64,000 nucleotides of DNA from Devosia sp. (lineage in GTDB: Bacteria; Pseudomonadota; Alphaproteobacteria; Rhizobiales; Devosiaceae): NCBI RefSeq assembly GCF_024707125.1, contig NZ_JANQAH010000009.1, forward strand, positions 248,001-312,000, in the 5' to 3' direction. A model generated the notes under the pieces. That model saw only the letters and a list, made by a program, of their open reading frames with translations, had not been told where the DNA came from and searched no databases. Below are positions 1-11,388 of this stretch, one piece after another (the stretch's first letter is position 1; the number at the start of each line of letters is the position of its first letter). The position numbers and the translations under genes were made by a program.

Positions 1-260
1 CCCGAGGCGCGCCAGTCGAGCCGGCCCTCGCAGCGCACACCCTGCCCGCGCACCGAATAGCTGCCGCGCCGTTCGAGGCAGAAGGTCAGGCGGTTGGCGC
101 CATAGAGATTGCGATCGGCCTGATAGCAGCCCGCCACCAGCGCACTGCCGCCTGGCGCATCGGGCACCAGCACTCGCGTCGAAGCGTCCTGCGCCATGGC
201 GCCGCTCGTCAGGACCAGAAACAGTCCCACTATCCATCCAGCTATAGATCTCGACACCAC
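1..260 (-). CDS. Secreted protein of unknown family, N-terminal part
   Basis: Reading frame runs off the left edge of the window; 86 residues are visible. Two adjacent GTG codons could start it; the outer one (258-260) follows AGGAGGAG at good spacing and is chosen. Residues 1-23 form a signal peptide (a short basic stretch, a hydrophobic core GLFLVLTSG, then AMA before QDAS). The mature part has three cysteines (GCY, FCL, RCEG), suggesting an exported disulfide-containing protein. I do not recognise the family. It is the last visible gene of a minus-strand run with nudK. Confidence 0.6.
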   Translation of the reverse strand, partial: MVSRSIAGWIVGLFLVLTSGAMAQDASTRVLVPDAPGGSALVAGCYQADRNLYGANRLTFCLERRGSYSVRGQGVRCEGRLDWRAS

Positions 261-302
261 GGTCGTCTCCTCCTGCGTCCGGTGCAACGAGGATAGAGCG
301 CT

Positions 303-893
303 TCAGGCTTTACGGTCTATCGTCATTTCTCCCAAGTATAGATGCTGCAGCAGGATGACGGTTTTGCCGTCGATGATGCGTCCGTCGCGACAGGCGACAA
401 TGGCATCATCGAGGTCCATTTCGGCGACTTCGAGCTCCTCGCCCTCCTCGACAAGCCCGCCGCCAAAGTGACGATAGGTGTCCTCGCCATAGCGACCGAC
501 GAAGAGGCTGACCTTTTCCTGCACCGAACCGGGCGACATGTAGACGTCGCTGACATGGACAATGTCGCGCGGCTCATGTCCGGTTTCCTCAAAGGCCTCG
601 CGGCGCGCGCAGGTTTCGGGATCGTCTCCATCGAGCAGGCCCGCACAGGCTTCGAGCAGAAAGGCCGCATCGCCATTGGCGAGCACCGGATAGCGGAACT
701 GCCGTACCAGCAGCACCGTGCGCTTTTCCGCGTTGAAGAGGACGATGGAAGCGGCATTGCCATGGTCGTAATTTTCGCGGCTGAGGCGCTGCACCGTGCC
801 GTCGTCACGACGATAGTCCAGCGTCACGCGCGTCAGCGTACCCCACTCATCCGAGAGCGTTTCCGAACCGATAAGGGTGACTTTGCCGTCCAT
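303..893 (-). CDS. nudK: NUDIX hydrolase, NudK-type GDP-mannose pyrophosphatase
   Basis: 196 residues, normal for NudK, which hydrolyses GDP-mannose and related nucleotide sugars in the cytoplasm. The Nudix box is at about residues 85-106, with the catalytic core REAFEETG at 98-105. The NudK/ADP-ribose pyrophosphatase features AGLLDGDDPE before it and DVYMSPGSVQE after it are present, as is the C-terminal DGKTVILLQHL. An AAGGAAG ribosome-binding site precedes the ATG. It lies 53 nt downstream of the PaiB-like gene on the same strand. Related ADP-sugar pyrophosphatases are the main alternative; the MSPG segment favours NudK. Confidence 0.88.
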   Translation of the reverse strand: MDGKVTLIGSETLSDEWGTLTRVTLDYRRDDGTVQRLSRENYDHGNAASIVLFNAEKRTVLLVRQFRYPVLANGDAAFLLEACAGLLDGDDPETCARREAFEETGHEPRDIVHVSDVYMSPGSVQEKVSLFVGRYGEDTYRHFGGGLVEEGEELEVAEMDLDDAIVACRDGRIIDGKTVILLQHLYLGEMTIDRKA

Positions 894-946
894 GAAGCTT
901 CCTTCGCTTTGGCCGGAAGCTGGCGCATTTTTCCCGATTCTGGAAC

Positions 947-1574
947 TCAGTCCCTGCCTGGAAGGGCCGCCATGCGCGTCGCCAGCGCCTCCTGCCCCGA
1001 AGACTTCAAACCGTCAACGGCACCCTCAAAATCCCTGCTATCGCGGTTTTGGCTGAGTTTTGACTTGGCGACCGTCCTGGCCACGGCAATGCGGAAAGCA
1101 ACGATCTTGCCCAGCATATCGGTCATGTAGTCAGCCGGCGCATCGGCCATGCGCCACGCCTTTTTCGCCATTGATCCGGCGCTCATGCTCGCGGGTAAGA
1201 AGCCCCACTGCTGCACGCTTGCTGGTCTCGTCATGCTGAAAGCTGATCGTGCCATGCACATGCACGACCTGATAGTTCCAGGTCGGCACCTGTTTGTGGT
1301 GCTCGGCCTTGCTGGGATAAAAGTTAGGCGAGACATAGCCGTCGACGCCGCGGAAGATCACCAGAACCTCCTCGCCCTCGGCGATCAGCCGATGCATGTC
1401 ATTGGCAAGGGCAATATGCCCGACAAGTTCCCCGCGCTTGTCGACGAGGATCGGCATGTGATTGGCAATCAGGCCCTCGGCCGTATTCGCGACCACGCAG
1501 CCGAGCGGCGCCGCAGCGATCACCGCCGCGATCTCTTCCTGATCGATTTCCTTAAAATGCTCGGGCAGATACAT
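947..1574 (-). pseudogene. PaiB-like FMN-binding negative regulator, frame broken by one base
   Basis: The N-terminal frame begins at ATG 1572-1574 (GAGG upstream; MYLPEHF) and carries the PaiB hallmarks NTAEGLIANHMPI and YVSPNFYPSK. It runs off-frame after NGEK. The next frame supplies the family C-terminus: AWRMADAPADY, MLGKIVAFRI, KSKLSQNR. The break is at an A5 run (T5 on the plus strand, 1161-1165). Removing one A joins the parts as GEK-AWRMADAP and gives about 208 residues, the normal PaiB length. PaiB-type proteins have a split-barrel flavin-binding fold and are described as repressors. It starts 20 nt after argO. An authentic pseudogene or a base-calling error are both possible. Confidence 0.85.
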
Positions 1575-1594
1575 AGGCGCCTCACGGAAAAATC

Positions 1595-2206
1595 TCAGCC
1601 GCCAAGGATCAGTTTTAGGGCAATGGCCCACATGATCACGGCGATGATCCCCTCAAGAATACGCCAGGCAAACGGTTTGGCGAAGATGGGTCGCAGAAAA
1701 CCAGCGCCATAGCCAAGGGCAAAGAAAAACGCGAAAGACCCGGTGATGGCGCCGGCGGCGAAATGCACCTCGCGTCCTGCAAATTGCGTCGAAATGGTAC
1801 CAAGCAGCACCACCGTATCGAGATAGACGTGCGGGTTGAGCCAGGTGATGGCGAGGCAGGCCAGAAGCGTCGTCAGCAAGGGCTTGGCCGTGTCGGCCTC
1901 GCTGACCGACAAGGCGCCATGGGATTTTAGCGCGGAAAGCAGGCTTCGCGCCCCATACCAGACGAGAAACGCCGCGCCGCCAAAGCGCATCACCGGATCG
2001 ATCCACGGCAGCAGGGCGGCGATGCGTCCAAAACTCGTCACCCCCAGGACGATCAGTGCCGCATCCGAAAGCGCACAGACGAGACAGACGGCAAAGACAT
2101 GTTCGCCCTTGAGCCCCTGTCGCAGCACAAAGGCATTTTGCGCACCGATGGCAACGATGAGGCTGAGGCCGATGGAGAGGCCCGCGATGAAAACCGGAAT
2201 ATCCAT
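1595..2206 (-). CDS. argO: LysE/ArgO-family basic amino acid exporter
   Basis: 203 residues, with five to six hydrophobic segments typical of the LysE superfamily. The signatures GLSLIVAIGAQNAFVLRQG near the N-terminus and ITWLNPHVYLDTVVLLG in the middle are those of the LysE/ArgO branch, which exports arginine and/or lysine across the inner membrane, rather than of the RhtB branch. It is divergent from a LysR-type regulator whose N-terminus resembles ArgP/LysG, the usual activator of this exporter. The PaiB-like gene follows 20 nt downstream and is probably co-transcribed. Substrate choice (Arg versus Lys) cannot be read from sequence. Confidence 0.87.
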   Translation of the reverse strand: MDIPVFIAGLSIGLSLIVAIGAQNAFVLRQGLKGEHVFAVCLVCALSDAALIVLGVTSFGRIAALLPWIDPVMRFGGAAFLVWYGARSLLSALKSHGALSVSEADTAKPLLTTLLACLAITWLNPHVYLDTVVLLGTISTQFAGREVHFAAGAITGSFAFFFALGYGAGFLRPIFAKPFAWRILEGIIAVIMWAIALKLILGG

Positions 2207-2277
2207 TCGCTTGCGCTAAACGACGGGGCATGATTAGGCAATTTAATCTGCCTTACATCGAATTAGCTGAGCTAACC
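2207..2277. promoter_or_regulatory. argO/argP divergent promoter region with a dyad
   Basis: This 71-nt space between the divergent exporter and regulator genes is AT-rich compared with its surroundings. It contains an imperfect dyad, TAGGCA (2235-2240), 8 nt, then TGCCTTA (2249-2255). LysR-type regulators commonly bind such dyads and control a divergent target, so this is the likely ArgP-like operator. No convincing -35/-10 pair was assigned. Confidence 0.5.
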
Positions 2278-3168
2278 ATGATCGACTATTCCGCCGCGCT
2301 TGCCGTTGCCAGGGTCGTGCAGACCGGCAGTTTCGAAAAAGCCGCCCGCGCGCTCAACGTCACCCCCTCGGCCATCTCCCAGCGCGTCCGGCAACTCGAG
2401 GAGCGCATGGGCACGGTGCTGATCGAGCGCGGCACGCCCTGTATCGCGACCGAAAAGGGCGCCTGGCTCTGCCGCCATATGGAACTGGTCGGCATGCTGG
2501 AAAACGATCTGCTAAAACACCTGCCGAGCCTTGGAGACCAGCAGGCGGGCCCCACCACCGTCGATATCGCCGTCAATGCCGATAGTCTGGGCACCTGGTT
2601 CCTGCCCGCCGCTGCGGCCTTTGCGCAAAACTCCACCGTGGTGCTCAATATCGCGGTCGACGACCAGGAGCACACGGCCGAAGCGCTGCGCCGGGGGCGT
2701 GTGCTGGCCGCCGTCACTGCGCTGGCCGAGCCGGTGGCCGGCTGCCGCACCATTCCCCTCGGGCGCCTGCGCTATCTCGCAACCGCCAGTCCGGATTTCA
2801 TGCGTCGTCATTTTCCCCACGGGGTGACGAGCGAAGCTCTGGCCCATGCGCCCGCCATGACCTTCAACCAGAAGGACCTGTTGCAGCGCGACTGGGTCGT
2901 AAAAGTCTTCGGCGCGGCGGTCAGCGGCCCCAGCCATTTCCTGCCCTCGACGCAGGGTTTTGTGGAGGCGTGCCTGCTTGGCATGGGCTGGTGCCTCAAC
3001 CCCGTCCATCTGGTGCGCGATCACCTGGCGAGCGGGCGCCTTGTCGAACTGGTGCCCGGCGCCGTGCTTGATATATCGCTGCACTGGCAGGTCAGCCGTC
3101 TCGCGGCCGGTCAGTTTTCCGAATTGACCAATGCCGTGGTCGAAGCCGCGCGGCGCGAACTGCTTTAG
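2278..3168 (+). CDS. argP: LysR-family regulator of ArgP/LysG type
   Basis: 296 residues. The start is set at ATG 2278 (MIDYSAALAV) because the ArgP alignment begins there; an upstream in-frame ATG at 2230 would add 16 residues overlapping the promoter dyad. The N-terminal winged helix (residues 3-60) contains GSFEKAARALNVTPSAIS and QRVRQLEERMG. A periplasmic-binding-like effector domain follows. ArgP proteins sense lysine or arginine and activate the adjacent exporter; divergent placement to argO supports this. The effector is inferred from the family, not seen. Confidence 0.85.
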   Translation: MIDYSAALAVARVVQTGSFEKAARALNVTPSAISQRVRQLEERMGTVLIERGTPCIATEKGAWLCRHMELVGMLENDLLKHLPSLGDQQAGPTTVDIAVNADSLGTWFLPAAAAFAQNSTVVLNIAVDDQEHTAEALRRGRVLAAVTALAEPVAGCRTIPLGRLRYLATASPDFMRRHFPHGVTSEALAHAPAMTFNQKDLLQRDWVVKVFGAAVSGPSHFLPSTQGFVEACLLGMGWCLNPVHLVRDHLASGRLVELVPGAVLDISLHWQVSRLAAGQFSELTNAVVEAARRELL

Positions 3169-3200
3169 CCGGCTCACGATCCTATGACGCCATAGAATCC

Positions 3201-3659
3201 TTAGCCTTCCACAAACTTTTCCAGGTTTTCCAGCGAGGCCGCCAGGCCCTCCGCATGATCCTCGGCACTGATGCCGCTGGGCACGTTTTCGGCGCGAATA
3301 GTCACCTCCGTGCCTTCCGGCACCGGCCGCAGGATCCAGTTCATCACCATGGTCCCAGCAAAGGCAGGATCGTCGGAGACGAAGTCGACGGCTTGCGAAA
3401 CCAGCGCCCCGGGCACAAGATCGAGAAAGCGCACCGCCACATCGTCGGAATTCTCGCCGGTCTTGCCCGCGATGCTGCTGTCCTCATAGCGCAGCACCAT
3501 GCGATAATGTCCACCGGGGCGCAGATCGAACTCCAGCATCTGCCCACGCATGCCTTGGGGCGGCAGCCAGACCACCATGGCGGCAGGGTCGGTCATGGCG
3601 GCATAGACCGCTTCGGGCGTCGCATCCATGATGCGGCTGGCGCTGTCGGTTCGGCTCAT
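3201..3659 (-). CDS. SRPBCC (AHSA1/START-like) domain protein
   Basis: 152 residues forming a single SRPBCC/Bet v1-like domain: an N-terminal strand and helix (RIMDATPEAVYAAMTDP), a WLPP turn, a GGHYRMVLRY strand and the C-terminal long helix ENLEKFVEG. This fold binds hydrophobic ligands; AHSA1-type bacterial members are mostly of unknown ligand. A GAGGAGG ribosome-binding site precedes the ATG. It begins 32 nt after ccmG and may be read through from the ccm operon, but nothing links it to cytochrome c maturation. Confidence 0.8.
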   Translation of the reverse strand: MSRTDSASRIMDATPEAVYAAMTDPAAMVVWLPPQGMRGQMLEFDLRPGGHYRMVLRYEDSSIAGKTGENSDDVAVRFLDLVPGALVSQAVDFVSDDPAFAGTMVMNWILRPVPEGTEVTIRAENVPSGISAEDHAEGLAASLENLEKFVEG

Positions 3660-3691
3660 GGTCGTTCCTCCTCGCGAGGAACGAGTGTGCG

Positions 3692-4225
3692 CTAGAGCCG
3701 CGCCTTTTCCAAGGCGGGGAGCAATTCGCCCTCAATGGCTTCCGCTGTCAGCGGACCGACATGCTTGAAAACGATCTTGCCTGATCCATCGACGACAAAA
3801 GTTTCCGGCACGCCATAAACGCCCCAGTCAATAGAAACGCGCCGGTCGCGATCGGCTCCTATGGCGTCATAGGGATTTCCCAGTTCAGCCAGAAAGGCCC
3901 GGGCATTCTCGGGTGCATCCGAATGGTTGATGCCGAAGAGGCGAACGCCGGTTTCGGCCTTGAGAGCTTCGAGCAGCGGATGCTCGTCCCGACAGGGAAT
4001 GCACCAGGAGGCAAAGACATTGACCACGGTCGGCTCGCCCTTGAGTGCTGCCGTATCGAAACCGGGCACATCCATGCCCTCGATCGCGGCCAGGGCGAAT
4101 TCGGGCGCCGGCTTGTCGATCAGCACCGAACGAACCAGATTAGGGTCGCGATTGATCGTCGAGGCAAAGACCGCGATCAGCCCCACGAGCAGCAGCAGCG
4201 GCGCGGCAAAGAGAAGCTTCTTCAT
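3692..4225 (-). CDS. ccmG: CcmG/DsbE thiol:disulfide interchange protein
   Basis: 177 residues. An N-terminal membrane anchor (residues 3-21) leads into a periplasmic thioredoxin fold with the redox motif WCIPC (Cys75, Cys78) and the cis-proline segment YGVPETFVVD. In system I cytochrome c biogenesis CcmG reduces the apocytochrome heme-binding cysteines, via CcmH, with electrons from CcdA/DsbD. Its ATG overlaps the ccmD stop by ATGA, so translation is likely coupled. It is the last ccm gene here; ccmE, ccmF, ccmH and ccmI are not in the window. Confidence 0.95.
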   Translation of the reverse strand: MKKLLFAAPLLLLVGLIAVFASTINRDPNLVRSVLIDKPAPEFALAAIEGMDVPGFDTAALKGEPTVVNVFASWCIPCRDEHPLLEALKAETGVRLFGINHSDAPENARAFLAELGNPYDAIGADRDRRVSIDWGVYGVPETFVVDGSGKIVFKHVGPLTAEAIEGELLPALEKARL

Positions 4226-4386
4226 TGCGCTGAACTGCTCGCCCGCTGACCATCCCCCAGCTCCTCAAGCCGGCGTTTCGTCTGGCGCGCGGCAAGCATC
4301 GTCCAGCCGACGAGCGCGGCAAGGCCGATAAACACCCCGGCATAGGCGGAAATGATGAATTCGGCATGGGCCCCCAGCGCGATCAT
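4222..4386 (-). CDS. ccmD: CcmD heme exporter subunit
   Basis: 54 residues, too short for many gene callers. One transmembrane helix (about residues 10-33, FIISAYAGVFIGLAAL) is followed by a charged helix (RQTKRRLEEL), the standard CcmD layout. CcmD links CcmC and the CcmAB transporter and is required to release holo-CcmE. The start overlaps the ccmC stop (ATGA at 4383-4386) and its stop overlaps the ccmG start, so position alone argues strongly for the identity. Confidence 0.9.
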   Translation of the reverse strand: MIALGAHAEFIISAYAGVFIGLAALVGWTMLAARQTKRRLEELGDGQRASSSAQ

Positions 4387-5144
4387 TTGAGGTCTCCCCT
4401 GGCAGCGCGGCGCTCCAGCGTGGTGATGCGGCGGCGGCGCACTTCGGTATGCATGGCGGCAAGCTGCAACGTGACGAACAAAAACGTAAAAGCAAAAAAC
4501 ATGGCGAAGAGCGGCGTCAGGATCTCGCCTGGCATGGTCGGGCCATCGGGACGGAAAACGCTGGCCGGCTGGTGCAGCGTGCTCCACCAATCGACCGAGA
4601 ATTTGATAATCGGAATGTTGACCGCACCCACAAGGGTAAAGACCGCCACGACACGGGCGGCGCGCAACTGATCGTCAAAGGCGCGCCAGAGAGCGACGAT
4701 ACCGAGATAGATGAAGAGAAGCACCAGGGTGGACGTCATGCGCCCGTCCCATTCCCAAAAGGTGCCCCATGTGGGGCGGCCCCAGAGCGAGCCGGTAAAG
4801 AGCGCCATGGCGGTGAAGGCGGCCCCGAGCGGGGCAGCCGCTTTCATCGACACGTCGGCCATGGGGTGGCGCCAGACCAGCGTGCCCAGCGCCGAAACGG
4901 CCATGGTGGCGTAGACGAACTGGCTGAGCCAGGCCGTGGGCACGTGCACATACATGATGCGCACCGTGTCCCCCATGTATTTTTCGGGCGGCGAGGAGAA
5001 CAAGCCATACCAGAGGCCAACCGCGAACAGCACTCCGGTGAGCAGCGCCAGCGGCAGGACGAGCGGTCGCGTCAGGGCGACGAACTGACCGGGATGGGAC
5101 AGCCGGTTCCACCAGGTCATTTTGGGTGTCGTGTCGATCGTCAT
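4383..5144 (-). CDS. ccmC: Cytochrome c biogenesis protein CcmC
   Basis: 253 residues with six transmembrane segments. The heme-handling tryptophan-rich signature WGTFWEWDGR is at residues 126-135, and a periplasmic histidine is at His67 (IMYVHVP), with another in the STLHQPASV loop. CcmC presents heme to CcmE in the periplasm. It begins 48 nt after ccmB and overlaps ccmD by four bases. The long C-terminal basic tail (EVRRRRITTLERRAAR) is cytoplasmic. No disruption is seen. Confidence 0.96.
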   Translation of the reverse strand: MTIDTTPKMTWWNRLSHPGQFVALTRPLVLPLALLTGVLFAVGLWYGLFSSPPEKYMGDTVRIMYVHVPTAWLSQFVYATMAVSALGTLVWRHPMADVSMKAAAPLGAAFTAMALFTGSLWGRPTWGTFWEWDGRMTSTLVLLFIYLGIVALWRAFDDQLRAARVVAVFTLVGAVNIPIIKFSVDWWSTLHQPASVFRPDGPTMPGEILTPLFAMFFAFTFLFVTLQLAAMHTEVRRRRITTLERRAARGDLK

Positions 5145-5192
5145 ACTTGCCGGGGGCCTTCGGAACGCATGTCGCAGTGGGAGCAGTACGCT

Positions 5193-5854
5193 CTAGTCTT
5201 CGCCCCAGTCTATCGCAAGGGCCGCCGCGAAGGGAGACAGCACCACCACCATGAGACTGAGTGCCGCAAGCAGGAGCGCGGCGGCCTGCGCCTGGTCGGG
5301 TCCGCCACTGGCGGAAATGGCCCCGACCCCGAAGATCAGGACGGGCACGGAGAGCGGGGCGATGAGGATGGGCGCAAGAAGCCCACCCCGCCGGGTGGCC
5401 ACGGTCACCGCAGCGCCGATCGCCCCAAAGCCGGCCAAAGCGGGCGTGCCGAGGAGAAGCGACAGCACCGTGCGCCCAAATGTTTCGCCATCCATGGCGA
5501 GGAGCAATGCCAAAGCCGGTGAAGCCAGGATCAGCGGCAGGGCCGCGGTCAGCCAATGGGCAATCACTTTTGCGGCAACCACGGCCGAAAGCGGGATATC
5601 GGCAAGCCGGTAGAGTGCCAGCGTGCCATCGGCCCTGTCGGGCCCGAAGAGTTTTTCGAGGCCGAGCAGCATGGCGAGGAAGGCCGCGATCCAGACAATG
5701 CCCGGCGCGATGCGTGCCAGGAGCGCCTTGTCCGGCCCCACGGCAAAGGGCACCACCGCGCCGACGATGACGAAGAACAGGACAAGGGTGAGAATTTCCC
5801 CGCCACCGCGGAGGCTCAGGCGGATTTCGCGGGAGAGGACCGAGATAAAGCCGC

Positions 5855-5858
<4 letters not shown>
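5193..5858 (-). CDS. ccmB: Heme exporter protein CcmB
   Basis: 221 residues with six predicted transmembrane helices. It is the permease partner of the CcmA ATPase in the complex that releases heme-loaded CcmE from CcmC. Recognisable family segments are the N-terminal SREIRLSLRGGGE, the loop GLEKLFGPDRADGTL and the motif LLGTPALAGFGAIGAAVTV. Its ATG overlaps the ccmA stop codon by four bases. Confidence 0.94.
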
Positions 5859-6482
<624 letters not shown>

Positions 6483-6638
6483 GACCCCATCTCGTATTGA
6501 ACGAGGGGCGAGACTGGCAAGGGCTTTTCCGATTGACTATAAAGGACATAGATTAGAGTCATTCCAGCAAAGCGCGGTTTTACCGGCGGCCCCATTGCTC
6601 TCCGGTAGGCAGCGTTACAGCAGCAAAGGGCGGAGCAA

Positions 6639-9392
<2,754 letters not shown>

Positions 9393-9411
9393 TGCCAACC
9401 AAACCCAATGA

Positions 9412-9437
9412 AATGGCGGCTCTCGGGCCGCCATTTT
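9412..9437 (+). terminator. Rho-independent terminator of acnA
   Basis: AATGGCGGC (9412-9420) and GCCGCCATT (9427-9435) form a perfect 9-bp stem with a 6-nt loop. The stem runs into a short T-rich tail (TTTTCGTTTC), 20 nt after the acnA stop. Confidence 0.85.
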
Positions 9438-9525
9438 CGTTTCGGGGGCGGTCTGCGGTGAATCCACCCCTTCTCACCCTCTTTTGACTAGGCAGTGGGC
9501 GTTGGGCCAGAATACAACCTTGCCC

Positions 9526-10263
9526 ATGATCTCAAGACCCCTCATCGGCCTCGCATTCGCGCTGGCGGCTAATTTTGTCGTGCTTGGCAGCGCCTCGTCC
9601 GAGGAGCAGCACATAGAACCCAAGGCCGTGGTGGAATTGTTCACGAGCCAGGGTTGCGCGTCCTGCCCGCCGGCCGATGCGCTGCTGACTGCCCTTGCCG
9701 AACGCGACGACGTCGTCGCCCTCGCCTTTCACGTCGACTATTGGGACTATGTGGGCTGGAAGGACACTTTCGCCCAGGAAGCCTATTCCGACCGCCAGCG
9801 CGCCTATGCCAAGAGCTGGGGCTCCTCGCGCATCTATACTCCGCAGATCGTCGTCAATGGCGCCAAGGCCGTGGTCGGCTCGCGCCGCAATGAGGTGCAG
9901 CAGGCCGTCGACCGCGCCAGCCTGCCGCTCGCCATGGACCTGACGCTCAGCGGCGACATGCTCAAAATTTCCGTGCCACCCAAGGCCGATTTCTCCGACG
10001 CCGTCGTCTGGCTCGTGACCTATATGAACCGCGCCGACGTCAAGATCGACAGCGGCGACAATGCCGGCAAGTCGATGGTCTATACCCAGGTGGTGACCGG
10101 ACGGCAGGTACTGGGCATGTGGGAGAGCGAGACCGGGGCCGAACTGAAACTGCCGCTCGGCGAAGTGCTGGGCGCAGCCAATACCGGCATCGCAATCGTC
10201 GTTCAGCAGGAGCGTGGCGGTCTGCCCGGCGCCATTCTCGCCGCCGGCGCCTACGAACCCTGA
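9526..10263 (+). CDS. DUF1223 thioredoxin-like exported protein
   Basis: 245 residues from ATG 9526; a TTG/ATG further upstream would put extra residues before the signal sequence. A signal peptide (about residues 1-22, LIGLAFALAANFVVLGSA) is followed by a thioredoxin-like fold. The typical DUF1223 motif VELFTSQGCASCPPAD has its CxxC at Cys44 and Cys47, and HVDYWDYVGWKD follows. The family is common in alphaproteobacteria and is presumed to be a periplasmic redox protein, but the substrate is unknown. It lies alone between the acnA terminator and a structured intergenic region. Confidence 0.85.
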   Translation: MISRPLIGLAFALAANFVVLGSASSEEQHIEPKAVVELFTSQGCASCPPADALLTALAERDDVVALAFHVDYWDYVGWKDTFAQEAYSDRQRAYAKSWGSSRIYTPQIVVNGAKAVVGSRRNEVQQAVDRASLPLAMDLTLSGDMLKISVPPKADFSDAVVWLVTYMNRADVKIDSGDNAGKSMVYTQVVTGRQVLGMWESETGAELKLPLGEVLGAANTGIAIVVQQERGGLPGAILAAGAYEP

Positions 10264-10269
10264 CAGCCG

Positions 10270-10440
10270 GACAAAGAAAACGCCTGCTCCGGGGGCTTGG
10301 AGCAGGCGTGACTGACTTGGAGGTCAGATAGGAGACTGGCAACCGGACGTCATGGTTGGGGGCTCGGTCGGTCCGGTTGCCAGCCGCTGGAGGCAATGGT
10401 GAAAAGATGCCCGGCCAATTGGGCGTCTTGAGGGACGAAT
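10270..10440 (-). ncRNA. Candidate small RNA with four stem-loops and a terminator
   Basis: Read on the minus strand, the gap between the DUF1223 and DUF2794 genes shows consecutive stems: a 9-bp stem (10429-10421 with 10412-10404), a perfect 13-bp stem (10383-10371 with 10348-10336) with a 22-nt C-rich loop, and a 5-bp hairpin (10327-10323 with 10316-10312) whose loop is CTCCAA. The last is a perfect 10-bp GC-rich stem (10308-10299 with 10290-10281) followed by TTTTCTTTG. The T-run lies only on this strand. CCTCC/CTCC motifs in unpaired parts resemble anti-Shine-Dalgarno loops of rhizobial sRNAs. The 5' end is not defined and no family is assigned. Confidence 0.45.
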
Positions 10441-10510
10441 CGTGGCCGAAATTGGATTTTTTCGTCCTTGCCAAGCCATCGGAATATGCCGATCATGACT
10501 GTCCGATGAC

Positions 10511-10918
10511 ATGAATCTCGGTGGAGGTCGCGTGCAGGGTCGTCAGCCAAATGAGTCTCTGGCCAATCTGTCGCTGGTGCATGTGGGCGAACCGCAGAAC
10601 CAGCCGGCCCGCCCCGTCCAGCCCATCGTCGCCTTCGACCGCCGCGAACTGATGCAGATACTTTCGGTCTATGGCCGCAAGGTCGGACAAGGTGAGTGGC
10701 GCGACTACGCCATGGATTTTCTCAAGGATCGCGCGCTCTTCTCCATCTATGCCCGCGTCTCCGAACGCCCGCTTTTCGTGGTCGAGAAAAACCCGAAATT
10801 GCGCGCCAGGCAGGGCCAATACATGGTCACCAACCAGCAGGGCCGCATCCTCAAGCGCGGCCACGACCTTTCGCAGGTCCTGCGCGTACTCGACCCCGAT
10901 CTGGCCGTGGTTGGATGA
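10511..10918 (+). CDS. DUF2794 family protein
   Basis: 135 residues from ATG 10511. A GTG at 10532 with GGTGGAGG closely upstream is a possible alternative start (128 residues). The conserved core FDRRELMQILSVYGRKV, GEWRDYAMDFLKDRA and LKRGHDLSQVLRVLD is the alphaproteobacterial DUF2794 family, small soluble proteins of unknown function. The stop overlaps the start of the following acetyltransferase gene (ATGA), so the two are probably co-translated. Confidence 0.82.
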   Translation: MNLGGGRVQGRQPNESLANLSLVHVGEPQNQPARPVQPIVAFDRRELMQILSVYGRKVGQGEWRDYAMDFLKDRALFSIYARVSERPLFVVEKNPKLRARQGQYMVTNQQGRILKRGHDLSQVLRVLDPDLAVVG

Positions 10919-11388
10919 GCATTCTCGTTCGCCCGGCGGAGCCGGACGACGTGCCGGCCATGAGCCGCATTCTGACGGCCTCCATCATCGATCTCTGCGC
11001 TGCCGATCACGGCAATGATCCCACCGCGATTGCCGCCTGGACGCGCAACAAGTCGCCTGAAGGCGTGGCCACCATGCTGGCCAATGCCAATCTCTTGATG
11101 TTCGTCGCCGAGGCGGCGGGCGTGATTGGCGCTGTCGGCGCCGTGACGCGCACCGGCGAAATCGCCCTCAACTATGTGGCACCGGACATGCGCTTTCTTG
11201 GGCTCAGCAAGGCATTGCTGGCGCGGCTCGAGGCCGAGTTGCAGGCGCTTGGATTTGAAGAGGGGCGGCTTGAAGCGACGGCCACCGCCCAGCGCTTTTA
11301 CGAGCGCGCCGGCTGGCACCGCGACGGCCCGCAGGCAAGTGGCCGCGTGGTCAACGGCTATCCGATGAAGAAGGTGCTGGCGGGCTGA
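10915..11388 (+). CDS. GNAT family N-acetyltransferase
   Basis: 157 residues from ATG 10915, which overlaps the DUF2794 stop. The GNAT fold is recognisable: N-terminal ILVRPAEPDDVPAM, central strand IALNYVAPDMRFLGLSKALL (acetyl-CoA binding, with a degenerate R/Q-x-x-G-x-G/A loop) and the C-terminal TATAQRFYERAGW, a standard motif B. The substrate cannot be predicted. Its 3' end overlaps the convergent P-loop kinase gene by 38 nt. Confidence 0.82.
   Translation: MSILVRPAEPDDVPAMSRILTASIIDLCAADHGNDPTAIAAWTRNKSPEGVATMLANANLLMFVAEAAGVIGAVGAVTRTGEIALNYVAPDMRFLGLSKALLARLEAELQALGFEEGRLEATATAQRFYERAGWHRDGPQASGRVVNGYPMKKVLAG

Noticed and set aside
1150..1175. Programmed ribosomal frameshift in the PaiB-like gene
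   Set aside because: The needed shift is +1, while A-rich slippery sites mostly drive -1; no downstream stimulatory stem was seen, and the family is not known for recoding.
4449..5522. 357-codon frame antisense to ccmC and ccmB
   Set aside because: Crosses two intact ccm genes and their junction; composition is non-protein-like.
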